Origin: Gammaproteobacteria bacterium
Lineage (GTDB): Bacteria > Pseudomonadota > Gammaproteobacteria > Pseudomonadales > Porticoccaceae
DNA: 64,000 nucleotides
Assembly (NCBI GenBank): GCA_018069465.1
Contig: JAGPUW010000018.1
Location: forward strand, 1 to 64,000
Direction of reading: 5' to 3'
Of the stretch, positions 8,649 to 19,300 are shown in pieces (within the stretch, counting starts at the first letter, position 1; every line of letters starts with the position of its first letter). Both the position numbers and the translations under genes were made by a program. The notes beneath the pieces are model-generated. The model did not search any database and was not told where the DNA came from. It saw nothing but the letters and a program-made list of their open reading frames with translations.

Positions 8649-10313
8649 GTGGCCCCACCCTCTGCGCTCGTTAAACCGAACACCCCCAAGCATCCCCGCT
8701 CCCTGTTTAAATACCTGCTCTGCACCCTCAGTTGCTTTCTTCTCATCGCCTGCGGCAACGGCGAAAACAATGTCAGCAGCGGCCTGCAAAGCCAAACCCT
8801 GCACTGGGGCAATGGCGCCGAACCCCAGGAGCTCGACCCCCATATTGTCACCGGCATTCCCGAGCACCACATTATTGTCGGTCTGCTTGAAGGGCTGGTG
8901 CTGAAAGACCCCAACACGCTGGAGCCGACGCCGGGCATGGCCGAGAGCTGGGATATCAGCGCCGATGGCAAAACCTATACCTTTCATATGCGCAGCACTG
9001 CCCGCTGGTCGAATGGCGACCCGGTCACCGCCGAGGACTTCGTCTGGTCGTGGTGGCGTGCCCTGCAACCGGCTCTGGGCAACCTCTACGCCTATATGTA
9101 CTACCCGATTCTTAATGCCGAAGCCTATGCCACCGGCAAGCTCGATGATTTTTCACAAGTTGGCGTTAAGGCGCTTGATGCCCAAACGCTGGTGGTGACA
9201 CTAGCTAATCCCACGCCCTACTTTCTGCAATTGCTCGACCACTATTCGATGTTTCCCGTGCACCGCGCCACCATCGAAAAATTTGGTGGCCCCGCCGAGC
9301 GTGGCACCCGTTGGACGCGGGCTGGCAACTTTGTTGGCAATGGCCCATTTATTCTCAAGCAATGGGATCTCAACCGGCTGGTAATGATTGAAAAAAGCCC
9401 AACTTATTACGATGCCGATAAAGTACGGCTTAAGGCGATTCGCTTTTACCCCACGGAAAACGTCTCCACCGAAGAGCGCATGTTTCGCGCTGGTCAGCTC
9501 CATGTCACCGGCTCACTGCCCGCCGATAAAATTGCCGTGTATAAAAAGACCAACCCGCAAGCCCTGCGTATCTCGCCCTATCTCGGCACTTATTTTTATC
9601 GCATTAACACCCGCGTTGCACACCTGGGCGACAAGCGCATACGCCGCGCTCTGGCGATGGCCGTTAATCGCCAGCAGATTATCGACACCGTGACCAAGGG
9701 TGGGCAAACCCCGGCCTTTACCTTCACACCGCCCAACACGCTCGGCTATACGGCGGAGGATGGCTTTGCTGAAGACATTGACGCTGCAAAAGCCCTGCTG
9801 GCAGAAGCGGGCTATGCCAATGGCGAGGGTTTTCCACCGACGGAGCTTCTCTATAACACCAGCGAGGGCCACCGCAAGCTCGCCGTTGCCATTCAGCAAA
9901 TGTGGAAAAAGAATCTTAATATCGACATCACCCTGAATAATCAGGACTGGAAGGTTTACCTCGACAGCGAGGCCTCGGGCAATTTCCAAATCTCCCGCGC
10001 TGGCTGGATTGGCGACTACGTTGACCCCAATACCTTCCTCGATATGTGGCTCAAAGAGGGCGGCAATAACCGCACCGGCTGGCACAACAATGAATACGAC
10101 CAACTGATTAGCGAAGCCGCACCCGCCGCCAAGGAACGCGAACAACGCTACGCCCACTTTCGCCGCGCTGAGGCGATTTTGATGGATGCCATGCCCATCA
10201 TCCCCATTTACACCTACAACAGCACCCACCTTGTGCATACCCATGTTAAAGGCATGCCGTCGAACATTCTCGACTACCCGCTGTATAAGCAAATCTATTT
10301 GAGCGAGGATTAA
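8649..10313 (+). CDS. oppA: Oligopeptide ABC transporter substrate-binding lipoprotein (OppA family)
   Basis: A periplasmic solute-binding protein of family SBP_bac_5, about 554 residues. It begins with a lipoprotein signal (LLCTLSCFLLIACG, Cys as the lipidated residue). Typical OppA features follow: LDPHIVTG, a motif near GLVLKDPNTLEPTPGMAESW, and TYTFHMRSTARWSNGDPVTAEDF. I placed the start at GTG 8649, with AAGG about 8 nt upstream. A GTG at 8616 in the same frame would add 11 residues and lengthen the region before the signal. It is the first gene of an operon with two permeases and a fused ATPase; the next gene begins 7 nt after its stop. It binds oligopeptides in the periplasm and hands them to the permease. 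Specificity cannot be read from the sequence. Confidence 0.93.
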   Translation: MAPPSALVKPNTPKHPRSLFKYLLCTLSCFLLIACGNGENNVSSGLQSQTLHWGNGAEPQELDPHIVTGIPEHHIIVGLLEGLVLKDPNTLEPTPGMAESWDISADGKTYTFHMRSTARWSNGDPVTAEDFVWSWWRALQPALGNLYAYMYYPILNAEAYATGKLDDFSQVGVKALDAQTLVVTLANPTPYFLQLLDHYSMFPVHRATIEKFGGPAERGTRWTRAGNFVGNGPFILKQWDLNRLVMIEKSPTYYDADKVRLKAIRFYPTENVSTEERMFRAGQLHVTGSLPADKIAVYKKTNPQALRISPYLGTYFYRINTRVAHLGDKRIRRALAMAVNRQQIIDTVTKGGQTPAFTFTPPNTLGYTAEDGFAEDIDAAKALLAEAGYANGEGFPPTELLYNTSEGHRKLAVAIQQMWKKNLNIDITLNNQDWKVYLDSEASGNFQISRAGWIGDYVDPNTFLDMWLKEGGNNRTGWHNNEYDQLISEAAPAAKEREQRYAHFRRAEAILMDAMPIIPIYTYNSTHLVHTHVKGMPSNILDYPLYKQIYLSED

Positions 10314-10320
10314 ACCCACC

Positions 10321-11259
10321 ATGGCTCGCTTTATTTTAATGCGCTTGTTGCAGGCGATACCGGTACTGCTGGTGGTGATTACGGTGACGTTTTTTCTCGT
10401 GCGCCTCGCCCCCGGCGGGCCTTTTAGCGCCGAAAAAGCCGTGCCGCCGGAGGTCTTAAAAGCCCTCGAAGCCCGCTACCATCTCGACCAGCCGGTGATA
10501 AACCAGTACTTCTCCTACCTCGGCGATCTGGCCCACGGCGACTTCGGCCCCTCGTTTAAATACCCCGGCCGCTCGGTCAATGAGATGATTGCCGCAGGGT
10601 TGCCCGCCACAGCCGAGCTGGGCCTGTACGCCATGTGCTTTGCGTTATTGATCGGCGCCAGCGCCGGGGTTATCGCCGCGCTAAAACCCAATAGCGCACA
10701 GGACTACATCCCCATGTCCACCGCTATGCTGGGTATTTGCCTGCCCTCATTTTTACTCGGCCCGCTGTTGATGCTGGTGTTTGGAGTGTGGCTGGAGTGG
10801 GTGCCGGTGTCGGGCTGGGGCGATATTCCCGGTGACAAAATTTTACCGGCGCTGACCCTCGCCTCCGGTTACACAGCCTATATCGCCCGCCTGTCACGGG
10901 GCGGCATGCTCGAAGTGATGTCCCAGGACTATATTCGCACCGCCCGCGCCAAGGGCCTGCCAGAGTGGAAGGTGGTGCTCAAACACGGCCTGCGCGGTGG
11001 CATGATCCCGGTCATCGCCTTTATCGGCCCCGCCTTTGCGGGCTTGCTCAGTGGCTCTTTTGTGGTCGAAACTATTTTTCAAATCCCCGGCCTCGGGCGC
11101 TTTTATGTACAGGCCGCCTTTAACCGCGACTACACGATGATTATGGGCACCACGGTCTTGTTTGCGACGCTGATTATTCTCTTTAATCTGCTCGCCGATA
11201 TTGTCGCCGTCTGGCTCAATCCGCGTCTGCGCGATCTCTACCGCAGTGGAGGCGCATAA
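10321..11259 (+). CDS. oppB: Oligopeptide ABC transporter permease, OppB type
   Basis: A 312-residue inner-membrane permease with about six membrane segments. It opens with MARFILMRLLQAIPVLLVV, the standard beginning of OppB/DppB proteins, and carries the EAA-loop sequence DYIRTARAKGLPEWKVVLKH near residue 200, which contacts the ATPase. It pairs with the next gene, starting 2 nt after this one, to form the transmembrane channel. The tight spacing (7 nt from oppA, 2 nt to oppC) supports a single transcript. Nothing appears missing or truncated compared with the family's usual length of about 306-336 residues. Confidence 0.94.
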   Translation: MARFILMRLLQAIPVLLVVITVTFFLVRLAPGGPFSAEKAVPPEVLKALEARYHLDQPVINQYFSYLGDLAHGDFGPSFKYPGRSVNEMIAAGLPATAELGLYAMCFALLIGASAGVIAALKPNSAQDYIPMSTAMLGICLPSFLLGPLLMLVFGVWLEWVPVSGWGDIPGDKILPALTLASGYTAYIARLSRGGMLEVMSQDYIRTARAKGLPEWKVVLKHGLRGGMIPVIAFIGPAFAGLLSGSFVVETIFQIPGLGRFYVQAAFNRDYTMIMGTTVLFATLIILFNLLADIVAVWLNPRLRDLYRSGGA

Positions 11260-11261
11260 AG

Positions 11262-12161
11262 ATGAACAGCACAGAGCTTAATAACAGCACCGATCAACAG
11301 GCGCCCGCCGAAAAAGGTAGCTCCCTGTGGCGCGATGCCTGGCACCGCCTGCAAAAGAACAAAATGGCCCTGCTCGGGCTGGGCGTCATGATCACGATGT
11401 GTATCGCCGCCCTGCTCACCCCGTGGATTACCGTCTACGCCTATGAAGAACAAAACCTCATGCTCGGTGCATCCCCACCCTCTGCCGAGCACTGGCTGGG
11501 CACCGACACCCTGGGCCGCGACCTGTTGACGCGCATCCTCTACGGCAGCCGCATCTCCCTGGCTGTGGGTTTTATTGCCACCGCAGTAGCCCTGCTGATC
11601 GGCGTGATTTACGGCACCATCGCCGGCTATATGGGTGGCAAAATTGATGCGGCAATGATGCGTCTGGTCGACATACTCTACGCCCTGCCCTTTATGATTT
11701 TTATTATTCTGTTAATGGTGATATTCGGGCGCAATATTTTGCTGCTGTTTCTCGCCATCGGCGCTGTTGAGTGGCTGACCATGGCCCGTATCGTGCGCGG
11801 GCAGGTGCAGTCACTGCGCCAGCAAGAGTTTGTCGAGGCCGCGGTGTCCATCGGACTCGGGCCGTGGGCGATTATCCGCCGCCACCTTATCCCCAACACA
11901 CTCGGCCCAGTCATCGTCTACACCACCTTGACCATTCCCAACGTGATGCTGCTAGAGTCTTTTTTAAGCTTTCTCGGTCTCGGCATTCAGCCACCGCAAA
12001 GCTCCTGGGGGCTGCTGATTTCCTACGGCGTCGAAACCATGGAGGAGTACCCCTGGCTACTGATCTTTCCCGGGCTGGCACTGTCGATTACGCTCTTCTC
12101 CCTCAACTTTCTCGGCGACGGTTTGCGCGATGCCCTCGACCCGCGCGCGGCCAGGGACTGA
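11262..12161 (+). CDS. oppC: Oligopeptide ABC transporter permease, OppC type
   Basis: A 299-residue inner-membrane permease. Its N-terminus has the OppC_N pattern (SSLWRDAWHRLQKNKMALLG), followed by WLGTDTLGRDLLTRILYGSR, which is conserved in OppC/DppC, and an EAA loop (QQEFVEAAVSIGLGPWAIIRRH) about two-thirds along. It dimerises with OppB. The stop codon is followed 6 nt later by the ATPase gene. The ribosome-binding site lies within the end of oppB, consistent with translational coupling in the operon. Confidence 0.94.
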   Translation: MNSTELNNSTDQQAPAEKGSSLWRDAWHRLQKNKMALLGLGVMITMCIAALLTPWITVYAYEEQNLMLGASPPSAEHWLGTDTLGRDLLTRILYGSRISLAVGFIATAVALLIGVIYGTIAGYMGGKIDAAMMRLVDILYALPFMIFIILLMVIFGRNILLLFLAIGAVEWLTMARIVRGQVQSLRQQEFVEAAVSIGLGPWAIIRRHLIPNTLGPVIVYTTLTIPNVMLLESFLSFLGLGIQPPQSSWGLLISYGVETMEEYPWLLIFPGLALSITLFSLNFLGDGLRDALDPRAARD

Positions 12162-12167
12162 GTAGTG

Positions 12168-13805
12168 ATGAGCGAAAACAAACAAGACAATATACTTAAA
12201 GTTAACAATCTATCTATTTGTTTTAAAACACGAAATGGATCGAGTAAAGCCGTTGCCGGGGTCAGCTTCGAGATCGCCCGTGGTGAAACACTGGCCATTG
12301 TTGGCGAGTCCGGCTCGGGTAAATCCGTCACCTGTTACAGCCTCTTAGGGCTAATTCCCCAACCCCCAGGTGTCATCGAAAGCGGTAGTGCTTTGTTCAA
12401 AATAAAGGGGCGAGAGTGCGACTTGTTACACAGTAACAAAGCCGTATTGCGCAGCTTGCTCGGCAATAAAATTGCGGTCATTTTTCAGGACCCAATGACC
12501 TGCCTCAACCCCTATTTAACGGTCGGCGAACAGCTGATAGAACCCTTGTGTCAGCACCAGAATATGGGCCGCAAGCAGGCCCGTGCGCGGGCCATTGAAC
12601 TGCTCGAAGAGGTCGGCATCAAAGAGGCAGCCTTGCGTTTTGGCAGCTACCCTCACGAATTTTCTGGCGGTATGCGCCAGCGAGTGATGATCGCCATGGC
12701 GCTGATCACCGAGCCCGAATTACTGATTGCCGATGAGCCCACTACGGCACTGGATGTCACCATTCAGGCGCAAATATTGGCCCTGCTGGATGACTTAAAA
12801 AAGCAACGCAATATCGCCCTTGTCTTCATCTCCCACGACCTCAGCGTGGTCGCCAATATTGCCGATCGAGTCGCGGTGATGCGCGGCGGAGAAATCGTCG
12901 AGACGGGCAGCACCGAGCAAATATTCAAACGGCCCCAGCACGCCTATACCCAACAACTCCTCGCCTCAGTGCCCAGCGGCCCCAAACCAGCACAGGCCTT
13001 TCAACCCAGCGGGGATGAGCGCCCGCTACTGGAAGTTGAACACCTGCAAACCGTTTTTGAACAGGGCAGTCGAGGCTTGTTCGCCCCCCGCCCGGCGCCG
13101 ACTATCGCCGTCAACGATGTGTCATTTGAGCTGCGCCGCCATGAAATTCTCGGCCTGGTCGGCGAATCCGGCTCCGGCAAATCGACACTGGGGCGCTCGG
13201 TGATTCAGCTGATTAAGCCGACAGCGGGCAGCGTGCGCCTCGATGGCCAAGAGCTGTGCCAGCTCAGCACCCGGCAACTGAAACCCCTGCGTCAGCGCAT
13301 GCAAATGATTTTTCAAGATCCCTACGCCTCGCTGAATCCACGCATGACAGTGTTCGACACCCTCGCCGAACCGCTGCTCTATCACCGCCTGGCCAAGCGT
13401 AAAACGGTCACGGCCCAGGTGTTAACGCTGATGGACGATGTTGGCCTCGCCCACAGCGACATTCGTAAATACCCCCACGAATTTTCCGGCGGCCAGCGCC
13501 AGCGTATCGCCATTGGCCGCGCCATCGCTACCAAGCCTGAATTGATTATTGCCGACGAGCCGGTATCGGCGCTGGATGTGACGATTCAGGCGCAAATCCT
13601 CGACTTAATACTGAGGCTTGTTGAGCGCCACAACTTAAGCATGCTGTTTATCTCCCACGACCTTTCGGTGGTCAGATATATTGCCGACCGCATACTGGTT
13701 ATGCACCAAGGGCAATTAATTGAGAGTGGTGACACTGAAGAACTGTGGGCTAATCCCCGCGAGAGTTATACCCAGCAGCTCTTTGCTGCTATTCCTCAAC
13801 TCTGA
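12168..13805 (+). CDS. Fused oligopeptide ABC transporter ATPase (OppD-OppF in one chain)
   Basis: About 545 residues with two complete ABC ATPase domains. The first (about residues 10-265) has Walker A GESGSGKS, signature FSGGMRQRV and Walker [13 protein letters not shown]. The second (about 285-540) has [18 protein letters not shown] and [12 protein letters not shown], and each half ends in an oligopeptide-type C-terminal extension. It corresponds to OppD followed by OppF in one polypeptide, as in the GsiA/YejF type. It energises import by the preceding permeases. ATG 12168 is chosen; a GTG is immediately in front of it. It is the last gene of the operon. The opening 60 bases are visibly richer in A+T than the rest of the operon. 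Confidence 0.94.
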   Translation: MSENKQDNILKVNNLSICFKTRNGSSKAVAGVSFEIARGETLAIVGESGSGKSVTCYSLLGLIPQPPGVIESGSALFKIKGRECDLLHSNKAVLRSLLGNKIAVIFQDPMTCLNPYLTVGEQLIEPLCQHQNMGRKQARARAIELLEEVGIKEAALRFGSYPHEFSGGMRQRVMIAMALITEPELLIADEPTTALDVTIQAQILALLDDLKKQRNIALVFISHDLSVVANIADRVAVMRGGEIVETGSTEQIFKRPQHAYTQQLLASVPSGPKPAQAFQPSGDERPLLEVEHLQTVFEQGSRGLFAPRPAPTIAVNDVSFELRRHEILGLVGESGSGKSTLGRSVIQLIKPTAGSVRLDGQELCQLSTRQLKPLRQRMQMIFQDPYASLNPRMTVFDTLAEPLLYHRLAKRKTVTAQVLTLMDDVGLAHSDIRKYPHEFSGGQRQRIAIGRAIATKPELIIADEPVSALDVTIQAQILDLILRLVERHNLSMLFISHDLSVVRYIADRILVMHQGQLIESGDTEELWANPRESYTQQLFAAIPQL

Positions 13806-13880
13806 GCGCTAAATAATAAAGGCAGGATGGACAGAGACAGGCAAGCGGTTACAATTGGCAATAGCAACAACATTTATCTT

Positions 13881-13960
13881 GTAGTTGATTTGCTAGCGTA
13901 GTTGATTTGCTAGCGTAATTGATTGGCTGGCGTAGTTGATTTGCCGATGTAGTTATTGGC
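13881..13960. repeat. 17-bp tandem repeat, four copies plus a partial
   Basis: The unit GTAGTTGATTTGCTAGC occurs twice exactly (13881-13897 and 13898-13914). Two diverged copies follow (13915-13931 and 13932-13948) and then a partial one (13949-13960). It lies between the fused Opp ATPase gene and a small unknown gene, immediately upstream of the latter. It could be a locus for strand slippage or a cluster of protein-binding sites. I see no known binding consensus. Confidence 0.9.
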
Positions 13961-13985
13961 TAAAAAAGTGGGATCAAGACAATTT

Positions 13986-14216
13986 ATGACTATTTATAAC
14001 AAGGCTGAACTCGACCAATTGCGGGTCGTGCGCAAGCGCATTAAAGAAGAGTTTGGCCGCGCGCCGACCCTCAACGCACCCAATTTACTGGAAGACATTC
14101 TCAACTACAGCAGCCGCTCAAAGGACGCCATCACCAAATCGCAGATTCGCCAGCTAATGGAAATCCTCGGCGAACCCTGGACTGAGCGCTTTATGGAATT
14201 ACATCAATTGTATTAA
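13986..14216 (+). CDS. Small conserved-looking protein of unknown function
   Basis: A 76-residue, soluble, mostly helical protein rich in Arg, Lys, Glu and Leu, beginning MTIYNKAELDQLRVVRKRI. It has no signal peptide and no Cys pairs. I recognise no family. ATG 13986 is chosen; a TTG at 13956 would extend it into the tandem repeat region. Its stop lies 4 nt from the stop of the convergent exonuclease gene, and its codon use looks like that of neighbouring genes, which supports it being real. It is preceded by the 17-bp tandem repeat array, which may affect its expression. Confidence 0.65.
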   Translation: MTIYNKAELDQLRVVRKRIKEEFGRAPTLNAPNLLEDILNYSSRSKDAITKSQIRQLMEILGEPWTERFMELHQLY

Positions 14217-14220
14217 GGAA

Positions 14221-14985
14221 CTACTCAGTCAAATCCAGCAATACTGGGCAGTGATCCGAGCCCATCACCTCATTGAGAATATCTGCGCCTTCAACCTTCG
14301 CCTGCAAGCTTTTTGACAGCAAAAAATAATCGATGCGCCAGCCAACATTATTAGCTCTGGCACCGGCGCGATAGCTCCACCAGCTGTATTTAACCTCCTC
14401 GGGATGCTGATCGCGAAAAGTATCCACAAAGCCCGCGGCGACAATATTGTCCAGCCCATCAATCTCCGCCTGGGTGTAGCCGGCACTTTTGTTGTAGTTG
14501 GGCTTGGGGCGCGCTAGGTCGATATCTTTGTGGGCGACATTCAAATCACCGCAGACCACCACCGGCTTCAGTGTTTCTAGCTGCTTTAAATAAGCGAGGA
14601 AGTCGGCGTCCCACTGCTGGCGATAGTCGAGCCGCTTCAAACCGTTACCGGAATTTGGCGTGTACACCGTGACCAGATAAAAGGCCTCAAACTCAGCGGC
14701 GATGACCCGGCCCTCCAAATCGTGCTCGGCAATGCCCATATCGTACTGCACTGACAAAGGCTCAACTTTCGACAATACCGCCGTGCCCGAATAACCTTTT
14801 TTCTCAGCAGAATTACTGTACAGGTGGTAGCCCTCAATCGTTGCCAGCGCCTCGACCACCTGCTCATCCTGGGCCTTGGTTTCTTGCAGGCAAAGCACAT
14901 CCGTCGCCATGTCCTGTAGCGCTTGAGCAAAATCTTTCTTCATGGCGGCTCGAATACCATTAACATTCCAGGAGACTAAACGCAT
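14221..14985 (-). CDS. xthA: Exodeoxyribonuclease III / AP endonuclease family
   Basis: A 254-residue DNA-repair nuclease of the exonuclease-endonuclease-phosphatase fold. It cleaves at abasic sites and removes 3' blocking groups in base-excision repair. Visible motifs are the N-terminal LVSWNVNGIRA, LQETKAQ (metal-binding Glu), YTPNSGNGLKRLDYR, VVCGDLNVAH, RIDYFLLS and the terminal GSDHCPVLLDL. The spacing and the NYNKSAGYTQAEI segment resemble the ExoA/APE1 branch more than E. coli ExoIII. The start at 14985 (MRLVSWN) is chosen because family members begin there; an upstream ATG at 15009 adds only eight poorly conserved residues. It is a single gene, convergent with the small unknown gene and downstream of the Wadjet operon. 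Confidence 0.93.
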   Translation of the reverse strand: MRLVSWNVNGIRAAMKKDFAQALQDMATDVLCLQETKAQDEQVVEALATIEGYHLYSNSAEKKGYSGTAVLSKVEPLSVQYDMGIAEHDLEGRVIAAEFEAFYLVTVYTPNSGNGLKRLDYRQQWDADFLAYLKQLETLKPVVVCGDLNVAHKDIDLARPKPNYNKSAGYTQAEIDGLDNIVAAGFVDTFRDQHPEEVKYSWWSYRAGARANNVGWRIDYFLLSKSLQAKVEGADILNEVMGSDHCPVLLDLTE

Positions 14986-15146
14986 CGACACTACATCCTC
15001 TAACATCACATTGAGTGGGTTTAAACAGTTTGCCTATGGTAAACCGAGGGCTCGACTTTCCAAACCCCTTTAAGCCCTGGCACAGACAAGGCTTCATTAA
15101 ATCGACACTTTGCAAACAGTGGCGCCGGGGCATTGGGGCCAACAGA

Positions 15147-16322
15147 TTAATCAGTGTGTAAATCGCCCATGCCGACCACTTCCTGATCGACAAACATCTT
15201 TGTCGAGCGCAACAGGGGTAAGAGAACATCATTCACATAGGCACAATGGCTTTGTCCGGGGTCCCGCTGGCGCTCTTTACCCGAGGCTTCACCACTGTGA
15301 CAAAGACCCTTCGAATGGTAACTCAACATCGCCCGATAACCCGGCTGCCAGGCCCTTATGTCCGTAAAATTCTGCCCCAGTGCAGCGAGTATCGCCATGC
15401 CAGAATAATCCAGATCACCCCAGAAATAGCAGGGGATGGCCTTGCTCCCCTGATTCAACCACCAGCGCTGAAAAGCCAGAAATTGACCCTCATCGTAGGG
15501 CTGCACATGACTAAACTGAGTGGCCCCCCGCTGACGAATACGACTAGAGGCACCGCGGAAACCCGCACTATTAATCAGAGTCATATTATTGAGCAGAGGA
15601 CTCTGACTCTGCGCCGCGACCAGTTGTAAAAACGTATCCTGATTTTCAACAAACAGGACTTGCCGGCTTGTTGCGGCCATAGCGACATGAATCAAGAGAG
15701 GCCGCGTTATTAAATACATATCAGCATTGGGCAATAAACGCCGCACCAGATCTTCCCGCGCATCGAGAAACTTTGAATCAGCCCAAAAGCACTTAGCCGA
15801 CAATGCTCGCAAGGTAATGGGCTCAAGTGGCAACTTGGCGGCCTGCACAAAACCTTTGACCACCTGCTCCGCTGTTTGCCCCTGACGCTGTATTGGCTTG
15901 GCGAGCAAGGCCGCACCACCGGCAATAAAGTACTGCGCGTTGCTCTCCACCGCTCTTTTCCAATTAGCGGCGTAGGACGCCTCCCGAGGGCGTTGCAGCC
16001 AATGCCGTAGCAGAGCCTCCCCCCCAGGCTCAAGAACTAAACGCGCTTTTTCATACACCTCGATACCGGGTCGTGGGCGCGCCATTTGAATCGAAAAAAT
16101 TGCGTATTCATCTTCATCAGCCAGATCGACTATCAAACTCCAATAATATTCAGTGTTTTCACTACTGAAATCAAAGAGTGGCGGCAGGGTTTTACGGTTC
16201 ACTTGCAGAGGCCGCACGCGCCCCTTGTCGATATTTGTAAGTAGTGTATTCAACAAAGCCAAAACAAAAGGCTCATGTAGATAAGCAGGCGGCGCACGAA
16301 AACTCGGCTCAGGCATTGCCAT
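15147..16322 (-). CDS. jetD: Wadjet system nuclease subunit JetD (MksG), Toprim fold
   Basis: 391 residues, the last gene of the four-gene JetABCD operon. JetD is the topoisomerase VI-like nuclease that cuts plasmid DNA after the JetABC condensin complex has extruded and bent it. The N-terminal half corresponds to the arm domain. The C-terminal half carries the Toprim signature: a glutamate in LFVENQDTFLQL (Glu226) and the Asp-x-Asp motif in YFWGDLDYSGM (residues 302-308), with a further acidic DQE near 379. The metal-binding residues are therefore intact and the nuclease is probably active. The start is 43 nt after the stop of jetC. No terminator is obvious in the 161 bp before the exonuclease gene. 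Confidence 0.9.
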   Translation of the reverse strand: MAMPEPSFRAPPAYLHEPFVLALLNTLLTNIDKGRVRPLQVNRKTLPPLFDFSSENTEYYWSLIVDLADEDEYAIFSIQMARPRPGIEVYEKARLVLEPGGEALLRHWLQRPREASYAANWKRAVESNAQYFIAGGAALLAKPIQRQGQTAEQVVKGFVQAAKLPLEPITLRALSAKCFWADSKFLDAREDLVRRLLPNADMYLITRPLLIHVAMAATSRQVLFVENQDTFLQLVAAQSQSPLLNNMTLINSAGFRGASSRIRQRGATQFSHVQPYDEGQFLAFQRWWLNQGSKAIPCYFWGDLDYSGMAILAALGQNFTDIRAWQPGYRAMLSYHSKGLCHSGEASGKERQRDPGQSHCAYVNDVLLPLLRSTKMFVDQEVVGMGDLHTD

Positions 16323-16365
16323 AGCCGAACGCGAACGACAGAACAGATTTACTAAAGCTCATGAC

Positions 16366-19300
16366 CTACAGATCATCCATAAAATCCAACATGGCCTGGT
16401 TGCGAATGGTTTTTCGATGCCGTGCCCACAGGGCTTTAATTTTTTCTTGATTGCACACCTTGCGGTCAACCAGCACATGGGTATCAAGCTCACCCACTTT
16501 TTCAGTAGCCGGGCATTTACTGAACACCACCTGGTTGGAAATTAAATCTAAAAATGGCCCCGATTTACTGGTGGGCATAATAAAAATCAACTGCAGGCCC
16601 AGGGCCTCGGTGAGATAGTGGATGACCTCCCGAGAGCGAGCTTCATCCATTTTCGAAAATGCTTCGTCGACCAATACCATGCGACAGTGCGAACTTCCCT
16701 CGTTATAACGAAAGGCCGAGGTTACCGCCGCGGAGCGAATAATATAGGCCGGTGTTTCCAGCTGCCCACCGGAGCCGGTGCCGTATTTGCTGAGGGCAAT
16801 GGGCTCTTTATTTTCCGGTTTTTTATAAATCTCATAACGCCGATAGAGACGATAATCACTGATGCGGCGCAGTTCACGCAAGGCTGCCTGTTCATCCTTG
16901 TCGAGTAACATAGCGACGAGCTTGTCTCTCACCAAACAAGATTGCGGGTTTAAGTCGGCATCGAACAGGGAGTTGCCATCACCCAGGTTGGGCAAGTTGA
17001 CCACCTCTTTAAAAAAGCGCCAGTACTCTTTAAATTCTGGCACCCATTGCCAGTCAAAATAGAAGCGCTCGCGGTCGGAGCCAAACACGTGGTGTTCGAG
17101 CTCTTTATTGAGCTCTTCCAAGACCCGCTTGCCATCATTGATGGCCTGATAAATGGAGTGGCAAAGATTGCTGACAAACGCGGTGTTAAAGCTATCGCGC
17201 AAGGTCGCCAGCTTTTCGGCTTTACCCACCAGGACATTATTTTTTAAGGCATTGTGAACGGCCTGTAGTTCACCGGCCATCTTGGCAATGCTTTGAAAGT
17301 ACTCGGCCGCGTGTTGCTCGCCATGGCCAATGGCGTAAATAATATTATGGGCGAGGGTCGCCATTTGATTGTGCTGCATAATGGCCTGGTACAGCGCCCT
17401 GTCATGCTGGTCGAGCTGCTTACAATAAGCGCTATTTTCCTCGACAAAGCTAAAATCGCCCTTCGCAGCACGGGCCTTTACTTCGGCCTCTTGCAGGGCC
17501 GCTTCACTATCGAACTCGGGATAATAGCTAGCGATACCCGTTACCCTGGCTTCACGCTCATCTCTATCTTCTTGCAGCCTTTCGAGTTCGGCCACGAAGG
17601 TGTCGATGGACACCGTAAGATTGCTCTTTTTCTCCTCTAAAGCACCGAGCCGACTATTCAGTTCACTGCCACCTTTATCAAGCGCATCGAACTCTAGCTG
17701 CACAGCTTGCATGCGCGTTTCAAGTTCTTCGAAGTCGCTTAAATCGAGGTTTTGTAGCTGTTCTTCACTGTGTTGTCGGGCGCGATACAGCGTCAACATT
17801 TCTGTTAACAAGTCAGCGCACTGCAGCGCTTTTATGCTTTCTATTAGCTCGTACAGTCGCGCCGCCTGGCGGTATTCATCCTCTTGTTGTTGGCGCTGGT
17901 GTTGTAGATCACTCAGCTCTTGGCGCTTCGCCTCTAATGCCCGCTGGCGCGCACCTTGGCCGAACACCAGGTCGGCGTCATTGAGATCACAGCGGAACAT
18001 GGCGTAGTTACCCGAACCCAGCCCGGTGCGGGTGACGCCCCGGCGGGTTCGTCGCAAGCCCTCTTCGTCCTGCACTCGCAAGACAGAACCGTAGGAGGCC
18101 TGCAAATAATATTCGACAATTTTATGATCAAACTCCATCAACTCAACAATGGAGTCTTGTGCCAAGGTGATTTTAGCGGCGTCGCGCTGGGCTTTTTCAC
18201 CCTGAATAACCCGGGCATTATTGCGACCGCCCTTCATGCCCCGCACCACGCGAATGGCCTCGGCCTCATATTCGGGCTCGACAATAATGGCAAAGCGCGC
18301 GCCACCCATATATCCCTCGATGGCCATTTGCCACTTCGGGTCAATAATTTCTACAAAGTCACAGAGCACTGCGGCACGGGCATCGGGGCATTGGCTATGG
18401 ATGGCCTTAAGAGCGGCTTCGACATGGGGCGGGTAATTAATTTTATTGTGTTCGAGGCGCTGAATTTCTACTTGCTTGCGCTCGTGGCGCTCCTTACTTT
18501 GACTCAGCTGGCGCTGCCTGTCATTACTCAGTGTTAGCACCTGGTCTCGGATGCTGCGCGGGCCGCTACTGCGCTCGGCACTGTGCAGAGCCAGAGCCAG
18601 GTCACTGTGATGCCGGTCGAGTTGTTTGACCTGTTCGAGCTTGTGCTCAAGCGCGCCAATGCCGACCCAGTCTTTGGTCATTAACTGTGGCATGTCGAGC
18701 CCGGAGTCCTCGGGGCCCTGTAATAAATTAGTGATCAGCAGGTTCAGCGCCTTGCTCTCCAGCGCCGGAATCTCCACCCCGAGGGAGCTGCTTTTTAAAC
18801 TCTGTTGCAGCTGGCGTATGGCTTGATAATTATGTGCAAATTGCGGCTCCTGCTCGAGTAAAGATCGGGCGCTAGCGACAAGGTTCTGCTCACAAGCTTC
18901 AAGCTCTTGTTCAAGTTGGTCTTTATCGCGCAGTGCGGCGATGCCACGGCGCTGGGCCGCGAGGTCGACTAATTGACTATTGGTGGCGCGCTTAAGCTCG
19001 GCATTGTCCTGTATGTCCCGCTCTGTTTGCCCAATGGCCTCAACGTTGAGGCGCTGCTGGTCTTTAATACCGAGATAGCCCTGCTGCTTGACCCACACCT
19101 GGCGGCTGAGCTCGCAGTACTGCCCCACACAATGGTCAAGCCAGTTGGCAATATAGGTGGCCGCATGGCTCTGCGCGACGTCGAGGTTTTCAAGCACCCG
19201 CTGTATCGCCCGTGTTTCTTCGTCCATGCTATGAATGGTTTTCATCAACTCTGAAACTTGACGAATATCTTCACTTAAATCTTTGGGTTCAAGAATTTCC

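Noticed and set aside
13806-13980. CRISPR-like repeat block
   Set aside because: The 17-bp units are directly adjacent with no spacers and no cas genes are nearby, so it is a tandem repeat and not CRISPR.
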